From: Hygrocybe punicea
Lineage: Eukaryota; Basidiomycota; Agaricomycetes; Agaricales; Hygrophoraceae
Length of the DNA stretch: 64,000 nucleotides
Reading direction: 5' to 3'
NCBI GenBank assembly: GCA_963556145.1
Contig: OY744469.1
Coordinates: forward strand, 4,994,767-5,058,766
This document shows positions 12,050-22,613 of this stretch, piece after piece. The translations under genes were made by a program, and so were the position numbers. A model generated the notes under the pieces. The model worked only from the letters and a program-made list of their open reading frames with translations, was not told where the DNA came from and ran no database searches. Each line of letters opens with the position of its first letter. Positions within the stretch are counted from its first letter, which is position 1.

Positions 12050-13052
12050 CTACGGCATGGAAGAGGAAGTGGGACTTGCAGATTGAGGGGAGCCAACGCT
12101 CTGGTACGGCTGCATTCCGAGGCATTCCGCAAGCGTTACTAGTTGGTATCCCTTGGCTTGGAGAACACTGATCGCATGAGGGAGAACTTCGTGCGCCGTG
12201 CGCTCTGTAAAACAAAGCCAATGAGAACAACATTGTGGGATTCACCATTAAAACTGATTTACCGTAAACCTCGTGGTTTAGGGCCAACACGGTCGAGGGT
12301 CGTCGATTCGAAAGGTCGGTGTAGGCTTGGTCGCTCTGTGCAGGGGTCAAGCCCGTTGAATCGAAATCCCAGATAACGAGCTTCTGTCCGCGGATGTAGG
12401 CGACCTCTCGCAATAGGTTGTTGTAGCTGCCGTAGGGGGGACGCAGAAAGGCAGGTGTGACGCCAACGATGCGCGTCAGGGCTTGTTCGACACGCCAGCT
12501 GTGAGACAACGGAGAGAGAGTGGAGAAGAAAGCAAGAGCACGCGGTGGAAGCTTACCATTCATCGTGGATCTGGTCCCAGCTCAAGCGGGTCAAATCCAG
12601 ATGCGACCAGGTGTGGGAGGCGACCTGGGGCATGGTGTCATGAAGAGGCGATGAGAATGGATTATATCGGACGGAAGTGGAATGATTTCACCTGGTGACC
12701 TTGATTGAAGGCAAACTTGACCCTCTTGACATTGTCTGCGCTGTAGATTCAACCATCTGGAAGGATGCAGGCAAGAAAACCAGCAGACACGGCCGCAGCG
12801 GCATACAGTTGTGCCCATTGAAAAAGAACGTGCCCATTGCACCCGCAGCAACCAGTGTTTTTGAGATGTCCTTGAGGGTTGGTTATGATTTATGGGAAGG
12901 GAGGAAGATGGATGGTGCGCACATAAAGATAGTTGTACGGGCCGTCGTCGAATGTCAAAGCAGCCGTGTTGGGAACAGTGCATGACGTGATGACTTGAGC
13001 CAGAGGAGCCGACAGCGGACGCGGTAAGGAAGAGGATGGCGAAGGGGATCAT
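12050..13052 (-). pseudogene. Polysaccharide (chitin) deacetylase, CE4 family, with a frameshift and an in-frame stop
   Basis: The - strand encodes a secreted NodB-type deacetylase that would remove acetyl groups from chitin. The start at 13052 gives a signal peptide (MIPFAILFLTASAVG). The mature part APLAQVITSCTVPNTAALTF then lies in the next frame, so one extra base is present near 13010. Motif 1 is TFDDGPY, motif 2 SHTWSH (zinc His), motif 3 RPPYGSYNN, motif 4 around WDFDSTG, motif 5 ALNHEVY. The exon that should read YGCIYSADNVKRV has TGA where the Cys codon belongs (around 12748-12750). The last exon, ERTAHEVLPHAISVLQAKGY onward, ends at a TAG, 12050-12052, close to the usual C-terminus. 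Splice sites look normal. Either both lesions are real, giving a young pseudogene, or one is an assembly error. Confidence 0.75.
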
Positions 13053-13380
13053 CTTTCACGGCAGGAAATGGGGGGCATCCTTGAGCTCGGGGAGAACAGC
13101 GACCTAGTAACATGTGGCCGACGAGCCAGATATTACGGTGTAATGCCACCGAGTCCTAAAAAGGGATAAGATTTGCAAAAGATCCAGACGCGAAGCTAAC
13201 TCACAGGATTTGAAAAAAATTGGATTTGTCCAATAATTCACGTCAAACCGGACACAGTGTCTTCAAAATTTCTAACTGGCAGTACATCATTTATATTTGG
13301 ATTGAACATGGCGTATTATAAGTGGATAGTGTCCAGTCCGCATTCAAATCATCTGATATTCGTAATCCACTTGCACCGCC

Positions 13381-14510
13381 TCAATTCCCAATGAGATTTC
13401 CCTGCGCGTCGAACGGAAAGTCCATAATCGCAGGTCCCGCCAAAATCGAGTCATCACTGACAGCGGTCCCATTCGTGGACACAACGGCATAGACAGTCCC
13501 CAACAGAGGGGGAAGCGTGGCTGTTCCATTCAGGATTTGTGCAAAGACTGGGCCGGAACTGGTGAAGAATGCGACAAACGTTGCGGTGGTAGACGGGGGC
13601 GGGTTGGGGAAGGTGACGGTTAGAACTGATCCTGGCTTGAGGGATGTGGTGCTAGTGGTAAGCGTGGGGAAAGCCTTGACGGGAAGGGGAGGGTTCGTGG
13701 AGGGGCAAGAGGTGATGAACGCAGCGGCGAGGGTAAATACTTCGTTTAGGTCGAGGGGAACCTAGGGTTTGTTTGTGAAATAGTTAGATGTGAAGAAGAA
13801 GCATGACCATGGAAACTTACATCAAAATTGCCGCTCCATGGATTGGCTTGATTGACAGCAGAAGCTATCCAGGCAGCATGACGAGCCTCCGTAGAGAGAA
13901 TGGTGGCCGCAGCCGTCAGATAGGCTTTGTTGGTGATCAACTGAGCAGCGCCGGAATACGCGGACACACCTACCAAATAAACAGTATTGAATACTACAAC
14001 TAACCAACAGTGTCGTTTAAATCAAAACGTACCAACACTTTCGAGAGCCTGACTGAGAGCTGTAAACGACTTCGGGTCGGTATAAGGACTGAAGGGACAC
14101 ATCAGGTGTTGGCTAGAACCCATCAGAACCAGATGTAACTCACAAGTTATATTCGCAGGGTTGGGTAGCCTGATCTCCCAACACCGTTGTCAAGAGCGCT
14201 ACGTGAGCTTTCTCATGATCGGCAACTTGGACGAAACGACCGCGCGAGAATGTAGGCAAGCCGGCCTGGGCAAAAGCTGCTTCATCGAACTTTTGGAGGC
14301 CACCTTGGTAAAATGCATTCTCCAAGTGCTCGAGTGTCAGGGCAAAGTTGAGGACGGTGGTATCTTTGAAACAAGCACTTGAGTGCAAGCTCCCGACGTG
14401 GATAGAGGAAACAGCCTACCATTGATAGCATCAGCACGTTTGACCAAGCTGGGAATGGCACGAACGGTAAGAGCAGTGATGGCGAGAGTGGCGAACCAAG
14501 TGGACCTCAT
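13381..14510 (-). CDS. Secreted ferritin-like (Rds1-type) protein, copy A
   Basis: The start at 14510 gives signal peptide MRSTWFATLAITALTVRAIP and an apparent Lys-Arg cleavage site (SLVKRAD). The exons encode the ferritin-like helical domain (Ferritin_2, as in Rds1 stress proteins and PCC13-62 desiccation proteins): NFALTLEHLENAFYQ, a segment with DHEKAHVALLTTVLG, then ILSTEARHAAWIASAVNQ, with the Glu and His residues of a possible di-iron site. The C-terminal beta-rich tail runs from PLDLNEVFTLAAAFITSCP to AIMDFPFDAQGNLIGN and stops at 13381. Introns are about 50-70 bp. A close paralogue lies 2 kb downstream in the same orientation. No enzyme activity is established for this family; expression is usually linked to stress or nutrient limitation. 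Confidence 0.82.
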
Positions 14511-15410
14511 CGTGGGCAGCAGTTGGATGGGTGGGGTGAAGAGAAATTAATGGTTAGGATGTTGTGCAACTGTGGCTGCCTTTATATCTTTCTGCCCCAT
14601 TATCCTTCCACCGATCGTGTCATTCTTTATAATTTCATTGCCGCTTATTAAATGTTAGTCACACCTACTAGGCACTCCGAGTTCGCCGTCCTCCACTGCG
14701 AGCTCGGTCATTTCACCAGTTAGAGTGTAACAGCCAATTCCTCGGCTTCTCGTCAGATTCAACTTCAGAGTTTCGGTCGATGTCAGGTAGATATAAAAAA
14801 AGTCAATAAAGGGACATTGAGGCCGGGTGAATGACGCACTACAAAACGATCGTTGGTGTGAACTTGAACTTGAACTTAAACTCAAAGCCACATTTTGCCA
14901 ACCCGATGCGGTGAAGTATTCCAAGGTCCAAATTTTTCCGCCGTTCGGATGGCAGGGCATGCAGTAACTAGTCAAGTTTGACGGTCTTCCTGGGGTCATA
15001 TTTAGTTAGCCTCGGTCCAGATATACAGCACGGTGAAACTTGAAGTGGTTGTTGTGTATTGTTTGGCAACAACCTTCAAGATATTTGTCACCCAGCGGCG
15101 TACTCGGAGATGTCATGTGACATGCAGTCACGGCGAATATTGAATCACGGCACCGAAGATTTTTGGCCAAGATGAATGGTGTGAGAATCTTAGTGTGGTG
15201 TCTAAAATCATCAATGATATTCGAAGTGTCCTTGTCAATTGTAAGTTATTATAAAAGATACCAAGACCACTTTTAACTCCGTTCCAATCTACCGCCATTG
15301 CAAGCGAAGTCCGTGGAAAAGTACTTTTACCGTTCATGAAACAACCCAAGATCTCGAAGAATTTGCGTATGTGTAACGCATCCTTTTTGTATCAATATGT
15401 GGTATTTGTT
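14511..15410. other. Spacer between the ferritin-like copies (duplicated upstream region)
   Basis: This stretch holds the promoter of copy A and the 3' flank of copy B. Parts of it resemble the stretch upstream of copy B (for example the segment around 14690-14720 and that around 16720-16745, both antisense to ATGACTGAGCT-like text), so the duplication seems to include upstream DNA. I see no convincing gene. Confidence 0.4.
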
Positions 15411-16549
15411 TTACTCGGTGCCATGATCTATGAGATTTCCGCGAGAATCGAACGGAAAGTCCATAATCGCAGGTCCCGCCGAAATCGAGTCATCACTGAC
15501 AGCGGTCCCATTTGTGGTCAAGACAGCATAAACAGTCCCAAACAGTTCAGGCAGCGTGAATTTTCCATTCTCGACAGTCACGAAGGTTGGGACACCGTTA
15601 CTGCTGAAAAACGCAATGAATGTGGTGGTGTTAGACGTGGGCTGGGTCGTGAGCTGGATAGTCGCTTCTGATCCCGGTTTGAGGGAGGTGGTGCTGATGT
15701 TAAACGTGGGGAAAGCCTTGACGGGAAGCGTAGGGTTCGTGGAAGGGCACGAGGTGATGAACGCAGCGGCGAGAGTGAAGACTTCGTTCAGGTCGAGGGG
15801 AACCTGGGTTGTATAAGAGTGGTTAAATTGGAATAAGAAACCAAAATGTAAAAATTTACATCAAATGAGCCGCTCCACGGATTGGCCTTGTTGACAGCAG
15901 AAGCCACCCAAGCAGCATGACGAGCTTCGGTGGAGAGGATTGTAGCCGCCGCCGTCAAAATATTTTTGTCGGCGATCAACTGGGCAGCACCAGCGTATGC
16001 GGATACACCTATGAAAGTGAACAGCATTGAATACGGACAAATAGCCATTTGAACGGAAGGACTTACCAACACCTTCAAGAACCTGACTGAGAGCTATAAA
16101 CGACTTTAGATCGGTAAAAGGACTGAGAAAATGTATAAGATATCCGCTGCCACCCGCTAGCACAAGACAAGACGAAACTGACAAATTGTACTCGCACGGT
16201 TGGGTAGCCTGATGTCCCAACACCGTTGTCAAGAGCGCTACGTGAGCTTTCTCATGATCGGAAACTTGGACGAAACGACCGCGGGCGAACGCAGGCAAGC
16301 CGGCCTGGGCAAAAGCTGCTTCATCGAACTTTTGGAGGCCACTTTGGTAAAATGCATTCTCCAAGTGCTCGAGTGTCAGGGCAAAGTTGAGGACGGTGGT
16401 ATCTTTGAAACAAGCACTTGAGTGCAAGCTCCCGACGTTGATAGAGGAAACAGCCTACCATTGATAGCATCAGCACGTTTGACCAAGCTGGGAATGGCAC
16501 GAACGGTGAGAGCAGTGATCGCAAGAGTCAAGAACGATGTAGGTTTCAT
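15411..16549 (-). CDS. Secreted ferritin-like (Rds1-type) protein, copy B
   Basis: The start at 16549 is chosen because it gives a clean signal peptide (MKPTSFLTLAITALTVRAIP) nearly identical to copy A from residue 8 on. The ferritin-like core has the same blocks (NFALTLEHLENAFYQ, DHEKAHVALLTTVLG, ILSTEARHAAWVASAVNK) and the same intron positions. The tail differs more and ends FDSRGNLIDHGTE at the TAA in 15411-15413. It appears intact. Copies A and B form a tandem duplication, with the exon around 14160-14390 and that around 16200-16430 almost identical, so the duplication is recent or kept alike by gene conversion. Confidence 0.82.
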
Positions 16550-17249
16550 GGCAGCAGTGGAAGGGAACGAATGAAGAAATTTTAAGGGATCTGTCACGGC
16601 GCAACTTGTGCAGCCTTTATATTATTTAGCATTCCATCCTTTCCGCTTCCTTCCGCTTTTATCCCGTTGGTAACGTTCACTGCTGTTGGCTTCAAGTTTT
16701 TTTTTCCCCATTTCCACATGCCAATGGGTAGCTCGGTCATATTGATATCACAAATTTCGTAGCACCGTGGCTGCCAGGGTAGGGTTAGATATATTGTTCT
16801 TGCCCCCAAATCCAGCGGATAGTTCGTTTGAAGCCTGAATGGTGAAGGCGAGCAACCCGCGGGGCTAGTTACGATCAAAACCATGATTCCAAGGGGCCAC
16901 TTTCCCAAATGCGGGTCTTTGTCCTTCGAATTTGTTGTAACGTAATAAGCGGTCCTCCACAGTCTTGGCAAACTTGTTATTCGATGTTTGGCAGCGGCCC
17001 CCAGAATCCAACGTACTAGTCCATGTGGAAGAAGGTGGCTCATAATATATATCGTTGAATCTTATAAATTCGAGTTCGTCGACAAGAATGAACTGGCATC
17101 GACGTCTTATGACTATCTACATTTCAGGGTGGCCGGGTTAGAAGGCCCAATCAGGTATTTTGTCAGGGAGGACGCACAAGGTTCATCATAAGCAAATATC
17201 GTTGTTCCGAAAAGCCAGAATATTAATGTGAGATGAGAGGTGACTTCAC
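16550..17249. other. Intergenic region upstream of copy B
   Basis: This should contain the promoter of the ferritin-like copy B. No convincing gene or repeat is visible beyond the partial similarity to the upstream flank of copy A. Confidence 0.35.
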
Positions 17250-17777
17250 TCAGATAGCGTCTCTACTAGCTGTATCCATGTACCCAGCCCCCTCCGAACT
17301 GGTGTCCGAATGATCCACATTGAGATCGAAGTTATCAAGGTTCTGCGTAATCAAAGCCTTCAGCCTTTTAATCAGGTCGTCGACGTCCCCTTCGGCGCGT
17401 TGTCGCATCTCATCATCGTATCTTGGGATGAGAGGGTCGGGATCCCACTCAATCTGTTTACCTTTCCAACCTCCGTGGCAGCGGACGTAATTCAGGAAGG
17501 AGCGCCAGATAGGATCTAGGGACAAAACAGTTGGGTTCCCAACCACGATCAACAGTGCTTGAGCCTGAGCTCTGGTTAACGCAACTGATATTAATGGACG
17601 TTGAGTTCTCCTCCCTTCAAACAAATGACATTCCGTAAGTGACACACCATTGAGTCGTTGAGGGTTTGCCACAAATCCCAATGTACGTTTGATGTCCGCT
17701 TGAAGGAACTCTGTGGTACTTCGGACAGTCGACATGAACAAAAAGGTGGAACAATAACTCCTAGTACGTGTCGACAT
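17250..17777 (-). pseudogene. C-terminal remnant of an SDE3/MOV10-type RNA helicase
   Basis: The fragment reads MSTVRSTTEFLQADIKRTLG, FVANPQRLN, an intron of about 66 bp, then VALTRAQAQALLIVVGNP and SLDPIWRSFLNYVRCHGGWKG. These are motifs V and VI and the C-terminal flank of superfamily-1 helicases of the SDE3/MOV10 kind, which act in RNA silencing. An acidic tail follows, with stop at 17250. Nothing upstream of motif V is present: no Walker A or DEAA box occurs between 17778 and 18054. So this is a 5'-truncated relic. An intact relative elsewhere in the genome is likely but cannot be seen here. Confidence 0.72.
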
Positions 17778-18054
17778 ATTCTAAGGTTGTTGTCTAGTTA
17801 CACAACTATATCCAAGACGACATTATTGCGAATATCGGTGGGTCAAAAACACCACGCGCTCATCTATTCATGATCCAGCCACTTATCCCAACTTCAGGCT
17901 CACTGCGTTTGCATTCAAGTTGATCATTCCCTTTTTTTTCATGTACGGAAGTGTTATACAAACATCGAAGTCGTGACCTGTCAGCAGGTCAGAGTGATAT
18001 ACTAGCAAATTGCACAACGACTCACGAATGAAATGGATCATTTTCTAAAGGATG

Positions 18055-19683
18055 TCAGGACAGGATAGCCATCTCAATGGACACCACCGCGAGGCCGGCG
18101 ACAGTCATCACGGTGATAGGTAAGAGATTCCAAAATGCAAATGTCCGTTGAGCGATGAGTATTCCCTTCTGCTTCAATATCCCGCACCATAGAAGGCCTG
18201 CGAGGCTGGCAGAGAAGGTAAAACTAACGGCGCCAATGTTACTCGCCACTGCTAATGCAATGGCCGCGGCTAGGGATGATGAGGGGGGGAAGCCGGGTGC
18301 GGCACGCACAACTTTAGTGAGCAAAATCGTAGCACCGATGTTTGTCCCGGCCACGTTACACATGATCACTCCGAGCACTCCAACAATCCAGACAGTGGGA
18401 TAAATTCTGCGCCCTGTGGCACGGACGAGCCAGATAGCGAAGATGTTTATCCAGCCTTGATGTGCTAGGGCTTCGATGAGGATGAATTGAGAAAATGCAA
18501 AGGGGACAAGTGCGAATGGCAGGCGGGGGAGTGCAGTGAAAAATGTTGGGAAACGGTTTTTAAGGAAGGTATGTGATCTGCCTAGTTTGGTCTCCTGACG
18601 GGCAAGAAGAGATTTGGGGATGATGGTGGAAGATGGTGTTGCCTGGGACGAAAATGTTGCGTGAGACTTTGGAATGGCCGCCGTCCGCCCTGTACTGGCG
18701 GTCATAGTTCGCTGAAGCTCCCGTTTTATAACTTCGTCAGGATCGACCGGTGTATCCGCCTCCGATACGCCCTCCGACGATTTCATGGTTGGTATCATGT
18801 TGTGGCGGTATCTCCAATAATCCCAGGCGAAGTCAAAGATGAACTTGGCGCCGGCGAACGGCAAGCTGATCTTCCAGACATCAACTCCGAAGAAACTGAC
18901 CACGAGGATAACCCCTAGGCAAGATCCTAACAGGATGCTTCCGACCCATGCACTCACTGGATCTCGGAGGACACTACGAGGATCGAGGGTCCCCGTGATA
19001 TCCAACTTCTTCGGAATGTACTTCTTATCGCGAAACTGGAAGGCGAGTGCGATAAGGCAGACGACGATGCAAGCCATGAACGGGAATACGGTGTAAGCAG
19101 AATAAGCGACATTGTTGATTCGGAAGCCTTCACAGATAACGACATTGGTTGGGTTTCCGACGAAGAGGACCATGCTAGCGGTGTTGGCTGCAGCGAACTC
19201 GGCAATGAGCCAAGCAAGGGGATCGACCTCGACAACCTTTGTGTAGTAAACAAGAAAGGCGGTACCTGATAAGATGACGGGATCGTTTCCGAGCACCACA
19301 CTGAGCAGAGTGAGCATGATATAGAAATAGAAGTAAAGTTTGTAGCCGTTCGAGCCGCCTTTGTTACTGACCCAAAATGCGGCTGCCTGGAGGACTCCGG
19401 TCACGTCGAGGGTGATAGTCATGTACGCGAGTGTGAAGAAGAGGATGAGGATGTTGTATGGCTTGATCCCCTCTGTGCCGACTATTCCGTTGCGAATGAC
19501 GCTGGGTCCCAAGCATTGTGCTGCCCAGAGAATGGCGATAGCGATGATTGGAGCTGTAGTGAGGTTGATTGGAATGTGTGGTCCAGGACGAGATCGACTG
19601 AGTGGTATGGAAACTGGGAATATCACGAAAGTAATGGAGATTATGAAAACCACAAGAGTGGCTATCGCTGAACCGGTCACCAT
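18055..19683 (-). CDS. ArsB/CitM-like ion transporter (IT superfamily)
   Basis: A long uninterrupted frame encodes a polytopic membrane protein. From MVTGSAIATLVVFIISITF there are about 11-12 hydrophobic segments, with an early conserved stretch LTTAPIIAIAILWAAQC, the helix-breaking pair VVLGNDPVILSGTAFLVYYT and FVGNPTNVVICEG, and in the second half NVAGTNIGATILLTKVV with SNIGAVSFTFSASLAGLLW. These NDP/NPTN and GTNIGA repeats mark the ArsB/Nha/citrate anion transporter superfamily. A hydrophilic loop rich in Ser/Thr (about 18560-18760) separates the halves. The frame is open for 151 more codons upstream, to 20136, but that part is Arg/Tyr-rich without helices and is probably 5' leader or intron; the start at 19683 is preferred. 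The substrate cannot be told from sequence; arsenite or a carboxylate are candidates. Confidence 0.75.
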   Translation of the reverse strand: MVTGSAIATLVVFIISITFVIFPVSIPLSRSRPGPHIPINLTTAPIIAIAILWAAQCLGPSVIRNGIVGTEGIKPYNILILFFTLAYMTITLDVTGVLQAAAFWVSNKGGSNGYKLYFYFYIMLTLLSVVLGNDPVILSGTAFLVYYTKVVEVDPLAWLIAEFAAANTASMVLFVGNPTNVVICEGFRINNVAYSAYTVFPFMACIVVCLIALAFQFRDKKYIPKKLDITGTLDPRSVLRDPVSAWVGSILLGSCLGVILVVSFFGVDVWKISLPFAGAKFIFDFAWDYWRYRHNMIPTMKSSEGVSEADTPVDPDEVIKRELQRTMTASTGRTAAIPKSHATFSSQATPSSTIIPKSLLARQETKLGRSHTFLKNRFPTFFTALPRLPFALVPFAFSQFILIEALAHQGWINIFAIWLVRATGRRIYPTVWIVGVLGVIMCNVAGTNIGATILLTKVVRAAPGFPPSSSLAAAIALAVASNIGAVSFTFSASLAGLLWCGILKQKGILIAQRTFAFWNLLPITVMTVAGLAVVSIEMAILS

Positions 19684-20334
19684 ATGGACGCTCCCGCTAG
19701 TCTGTAAAGGTGAGTGGTAGGTCAACAGCGCAAAAACTGGGAACTGGCTGGTGGGTGAGACGATAGCCTTGAGGACCATAATTAAGTCCTCAGGCCTCAG
19801 GGAAGGCTGTGTGTTCAATTCCACAAAGAATTTCGCTGACCCAAGCAATATGATTACTTGCATATTCAAGTAACATGGTCGGGCTCCGAGTATACCGTAC
19901 CGTACGGGCACGGCCATGCTCCCAGCCTCAGGCCGCTGCGGATACCACGATCTGTACTGGTACTTGCATAAGGGGTGCTTACCCTCCAGTCTGCATCTAT
20001 AAATGTCCGAGTCGTTCTGGATGACGCCACGTCGCCACCGTGCCTGGTCCACGGCAAGATTCGGAAACAAACTTTCGGGTTCGACGGACTCAGAGTACAG
20101 TAAAAGACTCAGAGTCCTCCTGGTGGGTGCCAACACGAATGACCATGGTCATGGGTTCACCAGCGCTCACTTTTAGAAAACAGGTTCCATCTTTGACGGA
20201 GCTGACAACACGAGGATACCCAAACTGATAATATAGGCGCCCATCACCGCTTATGTATTCGACCATAGCAGTCGCCCAAACCCCGCCAGTAGTATTATTC
20301 GCTTTACCCTCCTCCTCGTTCTTGCCTTTCCATC

Positions 20335-22433
20335 ATGCACCCCATGGAATTGAAGAATCGTGATCGAATGCCAAAGAGTGTTCCACTGGCTTCCCACCGC
20401 CATGCGACTCCCTCTGGTCCATGGCCGTGGATGGATCTGGAATCCGAGGAGACAAACCACCCGCCGCAAATTACACCTTGCCGCCATGAAAATTGCCAAA
20501 CCTGTCCCCTGTGGCTTGGTTATCCTCAATCTCACTTTCCCAACTGGACCCCTGACCAGGTTACACGGTGTAACATCTCGCCTGCAATCACAAAGCGCCA
20601 ACATAACTGCAGGATTTTTCACGTTGATGTCGGTGATGACCAGGGGAAATTTTTGCCTTTCAGCCCCAGTGGCAATGAATACCTTCTCAAGCAAGACAAT
20701 CAAATGGAATTATGGGAGTGGCTACAGATCTCAGTGAGTGATTCGCAGAATCCGAAAGTCATTTCCCTCCTTACCTGATTCGACATGATAGTCCAGGCCA
20801 CCAAATCTGCGTGCGAGAGCCCTTTTCGTGGAAAATATGTCGGGTCCTGCGCTTCAAATTCTTGGAGCCAGGTGAGCTGTCCCTCCAACGAAATGGATGG
20901 ATAATCCAAAATGGAATCTCCACTAGCTACAACATCGAACCCTTTTTCTTCTCTTCAGCGTTGAACTGGATCCCATCGAGATATCAGGAAGATGTTCGTC
21001 ACGGAGAGGGTGACCGTAAGTCGCCTAATCATGCTACCCTCTTATTTACCATCCACTGATTCTTTAGATATCACCATCACCCTGACGTTCCTCCGCACCA
21101 TGCCCTCTCCAACCATCCGGCCTCCCAGCATTTCTCAACACTCTTCTGCAAGCACGATGAGAAACGCATTCCCTGTTCCTGATGAGAACATCTATAGGGA
21201 CGAAACTGCCTTTTTTAACCTCTTCGCCAAAGAAGTCTATAAGACCGAAATCATCGACACGCAGGCCCCCCTGGCCCTGCAATCTGGTACATCATTTCAT
21301 TGCATGGTTTATTCCTTGTTGATTCTATTTTACCCAAGGTGACACGGACACCGTGCTCCTCCTCGACATTCTCGACCTTCACATGATCCGCAACCGCAAC
21401 ACTTCTACAATAGTCTCCTACCACGCTGATCCCGAATGGCGCATGACGTCTGCAAGAACCTTGCAAAGCCGTTTTCGCCTGATAGGCGAAAGTGTCTACT
21501 GGCAAGACATCTTCCGCAGATCCAAAGACCCTACCTTTTTGTTACTGGCCATTCTATGGCACGCACTCTACGCCTGGGACGAAGCTCTCGAAACACTCTA
21601 TTCGCACATTTGCTTTCTTGTGAGGGACCTTTGACGATCCAATCGTTCGGGTTAACTTATTCAGTGACGTTAGGAAGGCAAAGTAATAGACACGAATGAC
21701 ACGCATATTACGCGTGAGCTGCACATAATCCGCGCTCACCTGCTTCACTATGAATCCCTCCTTGAAGACTTCCAGAAAAGCGTAACATTCGTCCTTGAAA
21801 CGCGCAATCCAGCTATGGACTCGTTTGAGGTCCATCAAATAGAGAGAGATCGAAAACTTCTCGAGAAGGAAAGTAAAAACCTCCTGATCGAGATTAAGCG
21901 ATTGCAGATGGCGAGGAGCATGCAGGACAGTAGACTCAAGAATGTCATGAACTTGGTAAATTCCGAAGTGTCAGAGGTTTTTCACACCAGTTGACGGAAA
22001 GGGTGTTAGGTCTTCAGCAGTGTCAATTTAGAGGACAGTAAACGCATGCAGGCTATGACGGAAGCTGCCGTTCGGGACAGCGAGGCGATGAAGCAGATCG
22101 CTTACTTGACAATGGTTTTCCTCCCTGCCTCCTTCGTTGCCGTAAGCTCTTTTCTGACCGTCCTTTGGTGATAAATGGTAACCACCATGCCTAACACCAC
22201 AGGGAATTTTTGGCATGAACGTCAAAGAGATTAATCCCCAGTCGAATGGCACTATACCACATTACATTGCGACCGTTGTGCCACTTTCCCTTATTAGCAT
22301 TTGGGTGATTGTCGCATTCCAGAGCAAGAATTATATGCCCGGCCAGAGTATGTGGACAAGGTTTTTATGGCCGATCGTGTTAGCAAAAGCGTTCTTCACA
22401 AAAGATGTGAAACGGGCTCAATATGGCGCGTGA
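20335..22433 (+). CDS. CorA-like divalent cation transporter
   Basis: The multi-exon C-terminal half is clear. A cytosolic domain includes DTVLLLDILDLHMIRNRN, SVYWQDIFRRSKDPTFLLLA and a long helix (EVHQIERDRKLLEKESKNLL). It is followed by AYLTMVFLPASFVAGIFGMN-type text: here IAYLTMVFLPASFVA, an intron, then GIFGMNVKEINP. The GMN tripeptide and two transmembrane helices (the second SLISIWVIVAFQS) are the signature of CorA magnesium channels. The stop is at 22431-22433. The N-terminal exons (from 20335) are less sure: the first has a Pro/His-rich start, and the joins between 20735 and 21065 are ambiguous. This resembles a family of divergent CorA-like proteins expanded in Agaricomycetes. The family works as pentamers in membranes. 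Confidence 0.72.
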
Positions 22434-22613
22434 CCGTACGTTATGACAGTCTCCAGGATATGCGTGGTAGACCTCCAAGCGATGTATGTAGTTTCATTCA
22501 TTCAACCACGGTGCTTTGGAACCTTCCCTCCCGTAGCCTGGTACGTTACATGTGTTACGGTGTCTGAGAAATAGCAACCCAATAATTATAACATTCAGCA
22601 TAGCGAATCGGAA

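Noticed and set aside
12745..12753. TGA at a conserved Cys of the deacetylase as a selenocysteine codon
   Set aside because: Basidiomycetes of this kind are not known to make selenoproteins, no SECIS-like hairpin was noticed, and a frameshift elsewhere in the gene already indicates decay.
19684..20136. N-terminal extension of 151 residues on the ArsB-like transporter
   Set aside because: The extra part is Arg/Tyr-rich, has no helix pattern and overlaps the neighbouring promoter; the Met at 19683 fits the family's start.
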